Source: Euborellia annulipes
Lineage: Eukaryota; Arthropoda; Insecta; Dermaptera; Anisolabididae
Direction of reading: 5' to 3'
NCBI GenBank assembly: GCA_023213315.1
Contig: JAKCPI010010626.1
Location: forward strand, 1-64,000
Length of the DNA: 64,000 bases
Shown here: piece by piece, positions 22,044-31,735 of the stretch
How the letters are laid out: each line of letters begins with the position of its first letter
Numbering within the stretch: the first letter of the stretch is position 1
Program-made: the position numbers and the translations under genes
The notes under the pieces: model-generated
The model's database searches: none
What the model saw: only the letters and a program-made list of their open reading frames with translations
Told to the model about the DNA's origin: nothing

Positions 22044-22292
22044 GGACCCTGTTACGCATTAGTGTGTCAAACTCCAGCTACCGAGATTTGAGAAAATTAA
22101 CATTAAAGTTTTTTGTTTTCATTGGATTATATATAATTTTTTTTGTCAATTGTGCAAGTAACATTAAATATAAATTTTTTTAGGACATATTTCATAAAAA
22201 ATACTATTAATTATAGCATTTGAAACAATATTCCGTGCTTAACTCAATTTTTAATATTTTGGCGCTTGACACACTAATGCATAACAGGGTCC
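22044..22292. mobile_element. TIR MITE, GGAC family, 249 bp, TSD ATAT
   Basis: Ends GGACCCTGTTACGCATTAGT and, inverted, GGACCCTGTTATGCATTAGT, flanked by ATAT on both sides. Internal CATATTTCATAAAAAATACT is shared with the long element at 6-1407. Confidence 0.85.
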
Positions 22293-22402
22293 ATATAATA
22301 AAGCGACATTAATTAAAAGTTGAATCTATCAATATTTGCTAGAAGTCAAATTAGAATATTACAATTAGTGTAATCTTTTCCCTATTTTCAATATTTTTTT
22401 AA

Positions 22403-22584
22403 AAATATTTACTAAATTCATATATCCGAAAAAATAAGGGTGTGCCGCCGGGAGTCGAACCACGGATCCACCGATTTGCGCTCAGTGTGACCTTCCCACT
22501 AGACCACAGCAATCGGTGGATCCGTGGTTCGACTCCCGGCGGCACACCCTTATTTTTTCGGATATATGAATTTAGTAAATATTT
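22403..22584. repeat. tRNA-3'-half foldback, locus 2
   Basis: About 74-bp inverted arms contain a tRNA T-arm with box B (GGTTCGACTCC), the acceptor end CCCGGCGGCACACC and 50 bp of flank (TTATTTTTTCGGATATATGA). The unpaired centre (22477-22510) holds a D-arm with a canonical box A. The arrangement is the same as at 8573-8759, but the tRNA-like core and flank are unrelated. Confidence 0.85.
22447..22514 (-). tRNA. tRNA-like sequence (degenerate), anticodon-like GCA
   Basis: The minus strand has box A TGGTCTAGTGGG, an anticodon arm ACTGA-GCGCAAA-TCGGT (5 bp including one wobble, 7-nt loop) and box B GGTTCGACTCC. The T-stem has two mismatches and position 33 is C, so this is probably a pseudogene or SINE head. 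A diverged relative lies at 50332-50390. Confidence 0.4.
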
Positions 22585-22619
22585 AATTGTATAAATTTCG
22601 CGGCTCACGTACGCGATAT

Positions 22620-24790
22620 GTATAATATCTTAAATATTATCTATAATTTCTTATTTATTAATATTTTTTTTTTGTTTATTTTTTAGAAATCGACGAATCA
22701 CCTTCGAGAATTGTCATCATAAATCAAATTCCAAAGGCCAATAAGTGAATAAGTGAATAAGTGTATAAGTGAATAAATGAAGAATCCATGCAGAGCATCC
22801 GCCATCAAACATCGTCTTCACGTCATCCAGGCAGAGGCAGTCGCTACAGCAGATTCCACGAGTGTAGCTGCTACATTTAAAGTCTGTATGAACATTTACG
22901 TGGGCGTAGAGTAAGCAGTTTAGGATTTTCAAAATTCTATTTGAATTTTCTTATTTCGGCCTAAATTTAGAATAGTTTCACTTAGGTGCTTGGATAGGAT
23001 GTTATTAATGTAATTCTCCCATTTCAGAGTCCCTTTTAGATAGTTAATGTTTTGAATTCAAAATTTTTAAATTAAAAATTAATTTTTTTTAAATTTATTT
23101 CATTTTTATTTTATTTAAAATCACTTTAAGATAATTGGTAAAATTTATTTCTAAATTAATTTAATATCATAAATTTAACATTTTAATCTTTTAAAGAATA
23201 GGGTTTTATATTTCAGTACCCAGATGCAGGTTTCTCAAGGTAATGGGATGGATGATTGTTCAATGTGCAAAAGGTATATGATTATTGGTAAATGTGCAAA
23301 AGGTATTCGATTATTGGTAGTAATATGTGGATAATGCACAGTACACATTTCATCCCGTTACCCTACGAGGGAACCAGCTTCATCATATGAGACAATTCAA
23401 GTGTGCATGTATTATTATTTTAGCTATTATTATATATTTCAGTATTAGGATTTAAATTTTGCGTGTATGGGATTAATATTATCTCTTTTCAATGTTTACT
23501 AACTGCATGTTAATTTTTAAGGATACACGCAATTTTTATTAGATTATCGAGTAGCAATTGATAGAATCTACCGTATTTATGGGCTCTTAATAATTAGAAA
23601 ATCTCTACGCTCACGCATTCCTAGATTATTATTATTATATGGGGGTCTAGGCCTTCTGTGTCGGATTTCTCTGATGTTCTCTTGAATTAACGTTCATTTG
23701 TGAATTGGTTCTTCAATACTGGCATAGGGTGTTGTTGTTCGTCCCATTTAGGTTTAGGCAGGGCTCCCAGTAGAGGATCATTTCACTTTTGACCGTTGTT
23801 CAAGGGAAATAGGAGAATTCCTCTATCGCATGTTTCTCCCTTTCGCGCATTTGAGAGAAAGAGTGTTTTCTCTTTCTCCGAGGCTCTTTGTCCATCAGTG
23901 CTGAGTTCTGGGCCTTGGTTGTTTCAGGACAGAGTGAGTTAATGTTCAAGATGTTAGGAGTTCGTATAGGATGTTGTTAGCTTTTAGGGTTCTTTTTTTT
24001 CAGCATGCATCTTGAACAACGTCATTCTGTTTCTGAGATGAGCAACCAAGGGGGATCTTCAGTATTGTATTGGCCGGGCCTCCTTCCTAACTCGTGAATA
24101 ATTAACAGATCAATTAACTCTGCTCTAATTTAGTTCTCTATTAAATGACATTGATTAGGCAGGTGGGCGGAGATTAATTGATCTGTTATGAGTACATATG
24201 ACATGTTAGTACATATGACTCTGTGTTCCATTCCCCTCAAACTTTCTTTGGGTTGTGGGCGCGTTTTCACCGTATCGTTTCGAAGTGATATAATGAAGGC
24301 TTACCTGCCTTCCGGGAGTGTCCGCGTTTCGCGATCGTCTCAAGAAAGAAGAGGAACTTCATTTTAGAATCAGATGGCCGTCCTGGTCATAGATAGTGTG
24401 GGATTAGGTTAGCTTTTAGGGAAGCCCTCGTTGAGCCGAAAGAAGCAGTCTACAGGGTAAGTTAAAGAATTGTATATATTTCCCAATATATACTCATTAT
24501 CAATCGGAAAGACTAATTGTTTATTTCTTGTTTTGTTTTAGATGGTTAGGGTGGGAGTGGGGGCTGAGATCTACGAGGTTCTTCAGGCTAACTCAAGGCA
24601 CATTCAGTTGTTTAACTATTGATACTGTGTTACATCTGTTCCGAGCACAATTTCAGTATTCGTTAAGATACCTAACATGTCCATCTGCATTGTTTCCTTG
24701 ACGATTGTTGTAAGTATTAAGAGAGAACGAAAAAAAGAAATGATTCTCTTTACTCATATCTTATTATAACTATTTGTGTGTCGATTATAG
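22620..24790. other. Less AT-biased stretch, product unknown
   Basis: From about 23620 to 24720 base composition is near balanced and no repeat is shared with the rest of the window. Features visible: an 11-bp-like AAGTGAATAAG tandem at 22742-22780; an inverted pair TAACAGATCAATTAA (24105) and TTAATTGATCTGTTA (24173); an intron-like pair with donor CAG|GTAAGTT near 24458 and acceptor TTTTGTTTTAG near 24540. All frames across 24200-24720 are short. It ends at a PLE-type 3' motif, so it may be the spliced 3' region of a retroelement or a noncoding transcript. Confidence 0.35.
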
Positions 24791-24792
24791 GT

Positions 24793-24828
24793 CTTGAGGA
24801 AGGGTGCGACTGGCGTCCGAAACGTCGA
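24793..24828 (+). ncRNA. PLE-type 3' end motif, degenerate hammerhead
   Basis: CTTGAGGAAGGGTGCGACTG then GCGTCCGAAACGTCGAC, followed by AATAAA a few bases later. The GAAACGTC half is intact, but the first box reads CTTGAGGA, so it is not a valid CTGANGA core. Confidence 0.5.
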
Positions 24829-24849
24829 CAATCAAATAAAAAATCTGAT

Positions 24850-25144
24850 AAAGATTGATTATATTTTTATCTGATTTGATTACTTTCTTGGCTGCCCTCC
24901 GCTATCCTTATCAAGCTAAACAGCCATATTTTTCATCAACTCAAGGCTTTTGTAAGTAATATTAAATTTAACAATTTAAGAAATTCCAATTTTTTTAATT
25001 TTCTCTCTTTTTTATAGATACTTTGGATACAACATGTAATTACGTAAAGAAGACTTAAAGGAATTGAAATATAGCCGCTTTTTTTACAAGGATGTCGATA
25101 AACCTCTTTTTTTAAAGGTATTTTTCGACTTTTAAGGTCATTTA
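24850..25144. other. AT-rich spacer
   Basis: Sequence between the PLE-like end and the D retroposon; nothing recognised. Confidence 0.35.
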
Positions 25145-25157
25145 GACTCCATCTATT

Positions 25158-25405
25158 TGTTTTTGCTCAGGGGCCCACATCTTGTGGGTAAGTGGATGGC
25201 GACCACGAGCTGCCCGAGCTGGGACAGGCAGTCCTTCAGTTCTTTGTAGTATGTCTGTCTCTTCCTTCCTCTTTTCAACAGGCGTCAGACCGTGCGACGG
25301 GCCGGCCTGTCCTATTTCCGGTCGCAAAATCGCATGATAGGGTTGGAGGGAAAAAGAGAAGTCAGCCGACCCCCCGTATTGCGGGAATAAGGCGAGGACT
25401 GAAGT
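25158..25405 (+). mobile_element. Retroposon D, 248 bp, 13-bp TSD
   Basis: Flanked by GACTCCATCTATT at 25145-25157 and 25406-25418. The body starts near GCTCAGGGGCCCACATCTTG and holds GGCGACCACGAGCTGCCCGA, GCGACGGGCCGGCCTGTCC, and GGAATAAGGCGAGGAC near its end. No reading frame of its own is expected. Compare 29376-29618 (minus). Confidence 0.85.
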
Positions 25406-25418
25406 GACTCCATCTATT

Positions 25419-25782
25419 AATAATAATTAATGGTAGCCAATTCAATCCCTAGACACGACGACAACCACTTCGTTTTTACCTCTATTTGCGAGAAACTGTT
25501 AAACCTATGTCATTAATTTGGTTGCCTCTCTTCCATCTTCCTCATCAATTCATCTTATAATCTTTGATACGTTGGCATTTTGGAATACCCTTCTTAAATT
25601 TTTGAATTTTATTTGAAATATTCCTTTAGTTTATTGTAAATGGACTCATTCAGTTTGACAAATTGTATCAAGGTCTTACTCTTCTTTATGTAAGTCATAT
25701 TTCTTGAATAGTACTCCGATGTTAGATTAAATTCGGAGGAGCATCATCAATTAATAATTGCCAATTAATTTGTTGTACTGCC
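25419..25782. other. Spacer, unassigned
   Basis: No second copy or exon-like block was seen. Confidence 0.35.
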
Positions 25783-26053
25783 CAGTAGCGTATCCAGGTG
25801 GGGGCGAAGGAGGGCGCTCGCCCCTCCCCCCCCCACCCCGCCCCCAGGCGCATCAAGCTTTTGGCGCTCCTCGCGCATCCGCTCTTTCCCAAAATCTACC
25901 GATTTTTTTTGAAATATATCACAAATCCGGAGAAAAATTACAAAAAAGCCCGAACGAGATTCGAATACAAAAAAAAAAAAAAAAGGTCTAACGAAAACCG
26001 GGGCCTCGTTTGTGCCTTGCCCCCTCAGCCCTCAAAGGCTAGTTACGCCGCTG
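25783..26053 (+). mobile_element. hAT-like MITE (CAGTRGCGTA family)
   Basis: Starts CAGTAGCGTATCCAGGTGGG and ends GGCTAGTTACGCCGCTG, imperfect inverted repeats like those of 43133-43392. The interior ACAAATCCGGAGAAAAATTA also occurs at 18448. No 8-bp duplication was found. It contains a long A run. Confidence 0.65.
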
Positions 26054-27378
26054 AAGATACAGTATAAGTTTATATATTTTTATTTTAATTATAATAAAGA
26101 AGCATTAAAGTTTAGTTATTATAATGTTTCTTTTTGTTTCCGAATAATTAATTATTCGCCCAGAAGCGGATTATTTTAGAATTGATAAAAATGTGTTTAC
26201 TCAAACGCTGACAAAACAAAAAAGTGAACTTAAAAAGAAAAAAAAATAAAAGAAGTAGAAATGAAGAGATAATTAACAAATAAAAAGAAAATAAAGAGAG
26301 TTTTTTTTCGGGGCGAACGGGCGTGGGGTGGGGGGTGATTTGTTAAATTGCTGAAGTAAGTAGAATTTTATCAGACTAATAAAAATTCTCAATTAAAATT
26401 GTGGTGATTGAACTAATTGGTATTTTTCTAATTAAATAATAGCTTTAATTATCGGATGGTCGCGTGAAATGCTGGTCTAGAGAGAGGAGGGCGCGTGGAA
26501 CCGCAAAGCAAACTTGCAAAATTAGTTCTCATTTTGGGGAAGGTGAACTGAATAAGGGTAAAAGGAGTTAAGAGTAGGGCAAGAGTGAATTTAGATCCTC
26601 TTCGTCACGATCTAAGGGGTGGGAGGCGAGAGGGATTCAGATAATGTCAAGGAAAGAGCGATAATGCTTTTCTCAATTAGAGTTTATTTAAAACACCACT
26701 TTAGCTCTTGACGATCAATTTGGAATTACTTATACACCTATATATATATTATTTTTATTTCTTTTTAAAAAAAGAATATCTTTAGTGGAAGATATTCTGA
26801 GTTTAGAAAATTTATCAAAGTAGAAATCGTTGTTTAATTTCTTTAAAAAAATTATTCCCCCACGTCTTCCATTTCAGTTGAGTGGATATAAAATATTTTC
26901 TTATTTGTTTAAATTAATGAGTGGTAGAGGAATTTAGGAATGTTATGAATACGAGTCAAAGAATAAGTTTTTTTTTTTAATCCTTTTTGGCTAGATAGGC
27001 CATTTAGGGGTTATTAATTTATTGAAATAATTTAAATACAATAGTACCGATGGCTACTGGGGGTCATTACACACACTGATTGCTCTGGGTTACCAATCCC
27101 GATCTTTCGCCGCGCTTAGCATTGCTTATCTGCAAAGATTGTGGCCTTCTCGGTTACCAGGTCCCCCGGCAAGAATTAATAATTGTTATATCAAGTTAGC
27201 AGTGGAAAGTACCAGATCTATATTTAGTCTACCGAATTAGAGTTTATGTTTAAAATATTGAGCGTATACTCAATTTTATAAGAAATTTGATTTCGGCAAG
27301 CAAGTTATGACTAATTAATATTCCCTACATAATAGAAAATAGCTTATCCATGCAAGGGCAAGATCTATTATAATTATC
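26054..27378. other. Spacer, unassigned
   Basis: Mostly AT-rich. The block 27100-27180 (TTACCAATCCCGATC...GGTTACCAGG) has short inverted segments but no full tRNA fold that I can support. Confidence 0.3.
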
Positions 27379-27386
27379 CAATACAT

Positions 27387-27636
27387 CAGTGTTTTCCAAA
27401 CTGTGAGGCGCGGACTAGTCTAAGGGGAGGCGCGAATATTAACCACAGCGTGCAATTTTCTAAATGTGTGCCAATGGGTGCGAAGGTTTATAAATAAAAT
27501 AATAAAAAATATAATAATTTTTGAAATAAAAATTGTCGGTATGTATTATTTTATAAAATGGAGGGGGGGGGGCGAGGCGTTAAACGATTCACTATTTTTA
27601 AGGGAGGCGTGGTAACATAAAGTTTGGAAACCACTG
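27387..27636 (+). mobile_element. hAT-like MITE (CAGTGGTTTCC family), 250 bp, 8-bp TSD
   Basis: Starts CAGTGTTTTCCAAACTGTGA and ends AGTTTGGAAACCACTG. It is flanked by CAATACAT and CAATACAG (7 of 8 match). Confidence 0.88.
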
Positions 27637-28023
27637 CAATACAGTATTTACTATAGGTCCCAAACCATGGCTGTTTTAATTTTCAACTGTTTATGAAACT
27701 AGTAATGAGTTAAATATACCAACTATTACATTATTGCTTTTCCTGAGTTATATATTTTTAAATTTTTTGTTAAATTCAATGACTGAAACTATATTTTTGA
27801 AAGAAAAAATTTTCTGCTTACGGTTCTGATTGAAATCATTAATATTATGTAACTATGCCATCAGAATATTTGATTTAATCACAGAGTACAAGAATTGTGG
27901 CTCATGCGGCATGAGATGCTCCACTTGAAAAGACTCAGTAAATCAAATTTTGCGATTTCCCAAGTGTAACCACTAATGAGAAACATCTTTTCAATATTTT
28001 TTTTTTTTATTGAATTATAAATT

Positions 28024-28056
28024 CTGATGATGGTCCGAATAGGACCGAAACACCGC
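28024..28056 (+). ncRNA. Hammerhead-ribozyme-like motif, complete core
   Basis: CTGATGA, stem II GGTCC-loop-GGACC (perfect 5 bp), then GAAACACCG, with AATAAA about 20 nt downstream. This is the arrangement of a PLE 3' end. No endonuclease remnant lies nearby, so it is a solo end. Confidence 0.6.
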
Positions 28057-28847
28057 TTTTGTTCAAGTGAATAAATTTGGCCTTAAGAACTTAGATGTTT
28101 TTTTCTTAATTTAACTTTAGTTTTTTTTATAATCGATTTTTTTATTAAAAAAAAAAAAAAACAGAAGTTAACAAATTGTACTTGTAAAAGGGAGTCAGAC
28201 GATGGTTATGGTAAGCAAAAGTGGAGATTACTTCTAAACTCGCAAATTTGTGGTTCAAGACTGATAAACTCAACAGCCACAGCTATCTTCCTGCCCCCCC
28301 TCCCCCACTCCTTCTTCCTTACTTCTCCCACAAACCACCCCAAAAGTGGCTCCCAAGCTTTCAGATTAATTTATAAATAATTCAGAATCGTAAACGTGCG
28401 TGTTTATATTCTCCTTCTCTCACACTCTTTCTATGTACTAGTAAGGTGTCTACTATTTAAATTAGCCTAGCAAATTGGATTCCATTTGAGATATATTATA
28501 CTCTCGAATTTATAAGGACATTAATGCTATACTACTAGTTTCTTTTTTTTTTACACACAAGTGGGCTTTATTTGATCTCAAATAAATATAGAGAGCTTGA
28601 AAGTTAATGGATAAAAACACGCTAAATCTTCATTAGTTACATGATTGAATTGACTAATTATTCTGTATGTTGAAGTATTTTAAAGGTTGAAAAATGACCA
28701 ATTCGAAATCAAAAGAAAAAAATAAAAAATAAAAAATTGATTAACAAAAAAGTTTATTTTTTATTGAACTCTTTAAAAAAATAAATAAATAAATTTGAGT
28801 GAAAGTAGGAGCATTGGTAAAAGATTAATATCGTTCTTGCTCTAGAC
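28057..28847. other. AT-rich spacer
   Basis: Contains poly-A and poly-T runs and a C-rich tract at 28300-28330; nothing assigned. Confidence 0.35.
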
Positions 28848-29150
28848 CAGTGGTTCCCTAACCGGTGTGCCGTGACACTCAAGGGTGCCGCATTAATGCC
28901 TAAGAGGTGCCGCGAGATATTTAGGTAAAAAAAAGTAGGAAAAAATAAAGTTTTGCTTAAAAAAAAAGGCCAAATGATTTAAACAGAAACGGCAAAAATT
29001 TTGCGCAGGACCGAAACAATGAAGCTTTGCTAAAAAAAAAAGGTAAATAATTTTGACGGAAGTGAAAAAAAATTTTCCGCGGGGCGGAAAAATTCCGAGG
29101 AGGGGTAAAAAATTTTCTGGAGAGCGACAAAAATTTCAAGGCAAAAAAAA
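28848..29150 (+). mobile_element. hAT-like element, left end only
   Basis: CAGTGGTTCCCTAACCGGTG followed by GCCGTGACACT resembles a widespread hAT-type terminus. The interior is A-rich and GGGCGGAAAAA-rich. No matching right end; it runs into repeat A. Confidence 0.5.
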
Positions 29151-29909
29151 GGAATTTTATATTTGAGTTAGGCACCCCCCCCCCCCCCAAAGGGAGAAAA
29201 TAAGCTTTTGAACAAAATCGGCCACTAGGACTTTACTGATGTACTTACTTACTTTACTTTCTCTTTATATAGGCCTTTATATGTAGAGAAAGTATTCAAA
29301 TCATGTCAAAAATTCGATGCCGAGATTTTTTCAGTCTTTTCGATGTTCTCAAAATTCGCTCCAATGATTTTGATTATTCTTCTTCTTCTGTCCTCGCCTT
29401 ATTCCCGAGATAAGGGGTCGGCGGACTTAACTTTTTCCCCCACACCTATCATGCGTTTTTGCGACCGGAAGAAATAGGACAGGCCGGCCCGTCGCACGGT
29501 CTGGCGCCTGTTTAAAAAGGAAGGAAAAGACAGACATACAAAAAACTGAAGGACTGCCTGTCCCAGCTCGGGCAGCTCGTGGTCGCCATATCCCCACAAG
29601 ATGTGGGTCCCTGAGCAAGCTCCAATGATTTTGATTAAAATTCATAAATCAACTATTTTTCAGATGTTTTTTAAAAAGTATATCAGTGAAATTTTTCGTG
29701 GAAATTGTTTGAAGTGCACTTTACTAATGTGGAAGCATTCGTGCCATCTATGAATTGCGTGGTCAAGTTTGGAACTTAAATGCTATGGACAACTAAATAT
29801 ATCTTGACACAAAAGATTCTGGTGTCACAAGCACAGTACACAACTTTTTCTTACCTTATTAAAGGTAAGAAAAAGTTGTGTGCTGTGCGACCATCACACC
29901 AGATTTTTT
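29151..29909 (+). mobile_element. Repeat A, variant 2, scrambled, with nested retroposon D
   Basis: A body (TTTTATATTTGAGTTAGGCA with a poly-C run) precedes an A 5' palindrome (29266-29292), so parts are out of order. After CTCCAATGATTTTGATT a D retroposon intervenes (29376-29618), then A continues to a 3' hairpin ending near 29909. The 3' part is variant 2 (GTGGAAGCATTCGTGCCATC), lacking the X-box. Confidence 0.8.
29376..29618 (-). mobile_element. Retroposon D, 243 bp, 18-bp TSD, (GAA)n tail
   Basis: Flanked by the 18-bp direct repeat GCTCCAATGATTTTGATT (29358-29375 and 29619-29636), which is repeat A sequence, so the pre-insertion site is known exactly. The minus strand runs GCTCAGGGACCCACATCTTG ... 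GGAATAAGGCGAGGACAGAA and ends in GAA repeats. The long duplication and tail indicate L1/LINE-type retroposition. Confidence 0.92.
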
Positions 29910-30063
29910 ATATAGGTTTTTTCGATCAAATTTAAAATTTTTCTAATATAATTTTGATGACTTTCTAGATATAAAATTTCATTTATTTATAAAAAAAATT
30001 CTATCAAAAAAATTTCGCTTGGTTTTAAAGTTATAAATACAAATATAAATGCCACCTCTACTT

Positions 30064-30332
30064 TTTTTGAAAAAAAAACATTCACACTTTTTTCTCGTTC
30101 ACACTCACACTCACACTCACATTCATACAGTCTTTTCGGCAACTCAGGCCATATAAGACTTTTTACGATATCCGTTATTAATAAATATACATATATGGGG
30201 TCCAGGCATTCTTATTTAAGCCATTTGGTATCCAATTGGCTTAAATAAAATCATCGGACTGCCTGGGGTCCGAACCCGCGACGTTTGGTATATGAGGTTA
30301 GCACGCTAACCTCTACGCCATGCCCCGAGGGC
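30064..30332 (-). mobile_element. tRNA-derived SINE, full length, 13-bp TSD
   Basis: Flanked by GCCACCTCTACTT (30051-30063 and 30333-30345). The minus strand starts GCCCTCGGGGCATGGCGTAG (box A side), then AGGTTAGCGTGCTAACC, box B GGGTTCGGACCCC, a body with GATGATTTTATTTAAGCC, and a GTGTGAATGAG-type tail ending in an A run. Confidence 0.93.
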
Positions 30333-30345
30333 GCCACCTCTACTT

Positions 30346-30946
30346 GATAAGATAGGATTTTTTTCTACAATATTTCTAACAATTTCAGAAGACAGTTAAT
30401 TTAGAGTTAAAATTAGATTAACATACTACATACGAGATACTTAAGATTCAAATGCAAATTGCTTGTATAAGATATTTAGCCTCAGATGAATAATATTCAG
30501 AAGCATTAAAGGGGATTTGAACTTAAATACCTCTTGGGACAATAGAGTTAAAAATATTCATTCCTTTTATAGCAAAAAAAAAAAAAAATTAACAAATTAC
30601 CTAGACATTTATCTTTAAATTTTTTTTATCTAAAAAAAAAAAAAAAAAAAATGCATTTTATAAAAATAAAATTCAGAAAATAAATCTTTTATTAAGGTGG
30701 TTGTTGTGCTTGTTTCGATTAGGTTATAGTGTCATCATCACGTTTTCTTTACATTTCTTTTTTAATCACGCACATAGAATTTAACGATAGCATCAAAGAT
30801 TTATTTGCTTAAAAAAAAAATAAAAAGCGGATTTTAAATTTTGTTTTGAAAAGATTTATAATATAAAAATTTTTTGACGTGCAGAAAGACTTTATCATAA
30901 AGATGGTGGTATTAATTTATAAACTGAAAATCTATATTAAAATGTA
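30346..30946. other. AT-rich spacer
   Basis: Long A runs; nothing recognised. Confidence 0.35.
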
Positions 30947-31072
30947 CAAAATCTGGTGTGACTGATCTTACTTAATCGAAAGTTTTGTCACACCAGATTT
31001 TTTTGTGTCGAGATATATTTAGTTTCTACCGATATACCAGTACATGTATTAGAATTCAAGATTGTAAAATTT

Positions 31073-31340
31073 TTTTTTTTTTTTAACATTCACACTTTTT
31101 TCTCATTCACACTCTCACTCACACACACATTCAGACTGTCTTTTCGGCAAGTCAGGCCATATAAGACATTTACGATAACCGTTATTGATTTAATATACAT
31201 ATATGGGGCCCAGGCATTCTTATTTAAGCCATTTGGTATCCGATTAGCTTAAATAAAATCATCGGACTGCCTGGGGTCCGAACCCGCGACGTTTGGTATA
31301 CGAGGTTAGCACGCTAACCTCTATACCAAGCCCCGAGGGC
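31073..31340 (-). mobile_element. tRNA-derived SINE, full length, 12-bp TSD, inside repeat A
   Basis: Flanked by ATTGTAAAATTT (31061-31072 and 31341-31352). Organisation is the same as the copy at 30064-30332. The insertion point in A is the same as for the SINE at 62186. Confidence 0.93.
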
Positions 31341-31379
31341 ATTGTAAAATTTATAAACATGGGAAAATATTTATATTTT

Positions 31380-31393
31380 GTTACCATGGCAAC
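31380..31393. promoter_or_regulatory. X-box-like palindrome GTTACCATGGCAAC
   Basis: RFX-type X-box pattern within repeat A, intact in this copy. Confidence 0.5.
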
Positions 31394-31420
31394 CGTTTCT
31401 CCTATCTTTTCTATGAAGTA

Positions 31421-31626
31421 CCGTGAGGGACAATATTAAGTCCCACCCATTTGTTTTCTACTCGTGATTATTTCATTGTTTTTATTAAAGAAAATAAAAT
31501 CTTTATTGGAAATTTTCTAGGTTTGAACCATGAAAGTTTTCATTAAAAATATATATTTTTTTTTTAAACAATTAAATAATTACAAGTAGAAAGCGCATGG
31601 GTGGGATTTAATATTGTCCCTCACTG
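31421..31626. mobile_element. Tc1/mariner-like MITE, 206 bp, TA TSD
   Basis: Termini CCGTGAGGGACAATATTAAG and, inverted, CAGTGAGGGACAATATTAAA, flanked by TA at 31419-31420 and 31627-31628. Uninterrupted A copies elsewhere read GAAGTACAAGAGTAAAG across the site, confirming a TA duplication. Confidence 0.92.
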
Positions 31627-31735
31627 TACAAGAGTAAAGTGTGCTTCAAACAATTTCGAGGACATACATTTTAAAAAATCAGTGATTTATGAATTTTAAT
31701 TAGTCTTTGGGTCGAACTATTTTGGTGATTGTTTT

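Larger units (their letters stand above)
30947..31735 (-). mobile_element. Repeat A hosting a SINE and a mariner-like MITE
   Basis: Starts with the 3' hairpin (internally shortened), then AGAATTCAAG. A SINE lies at 31073-31340, the X-box GTTACCATGGCAAC at 31380-31393, and a mariner-like MITE at 31421-31626. A resumes with CAAGAGTAAAGTGTGCTTCA and fades near 31735. Confidence 0.9.

Noticed and set aside
22717..22932. Cysteine-containing minus frame of 71 codons
   Set aside because: No acceptor/donor pair fits, and part of it is an AAGTGAATA tandem; not supported as an exon.
25142..25407. Overlapping reading frames of 60-70 codons on both strands
   Set aside because: They fall entirely in retroposon D, which has three other copies with different frames; GC-rich noncoding repeat.
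27100..27190. Possible tRNA gene around TTACCAATCCCGATC
   Set aside because: No complete cloverleaf or box A/box B pair at proper spacing.
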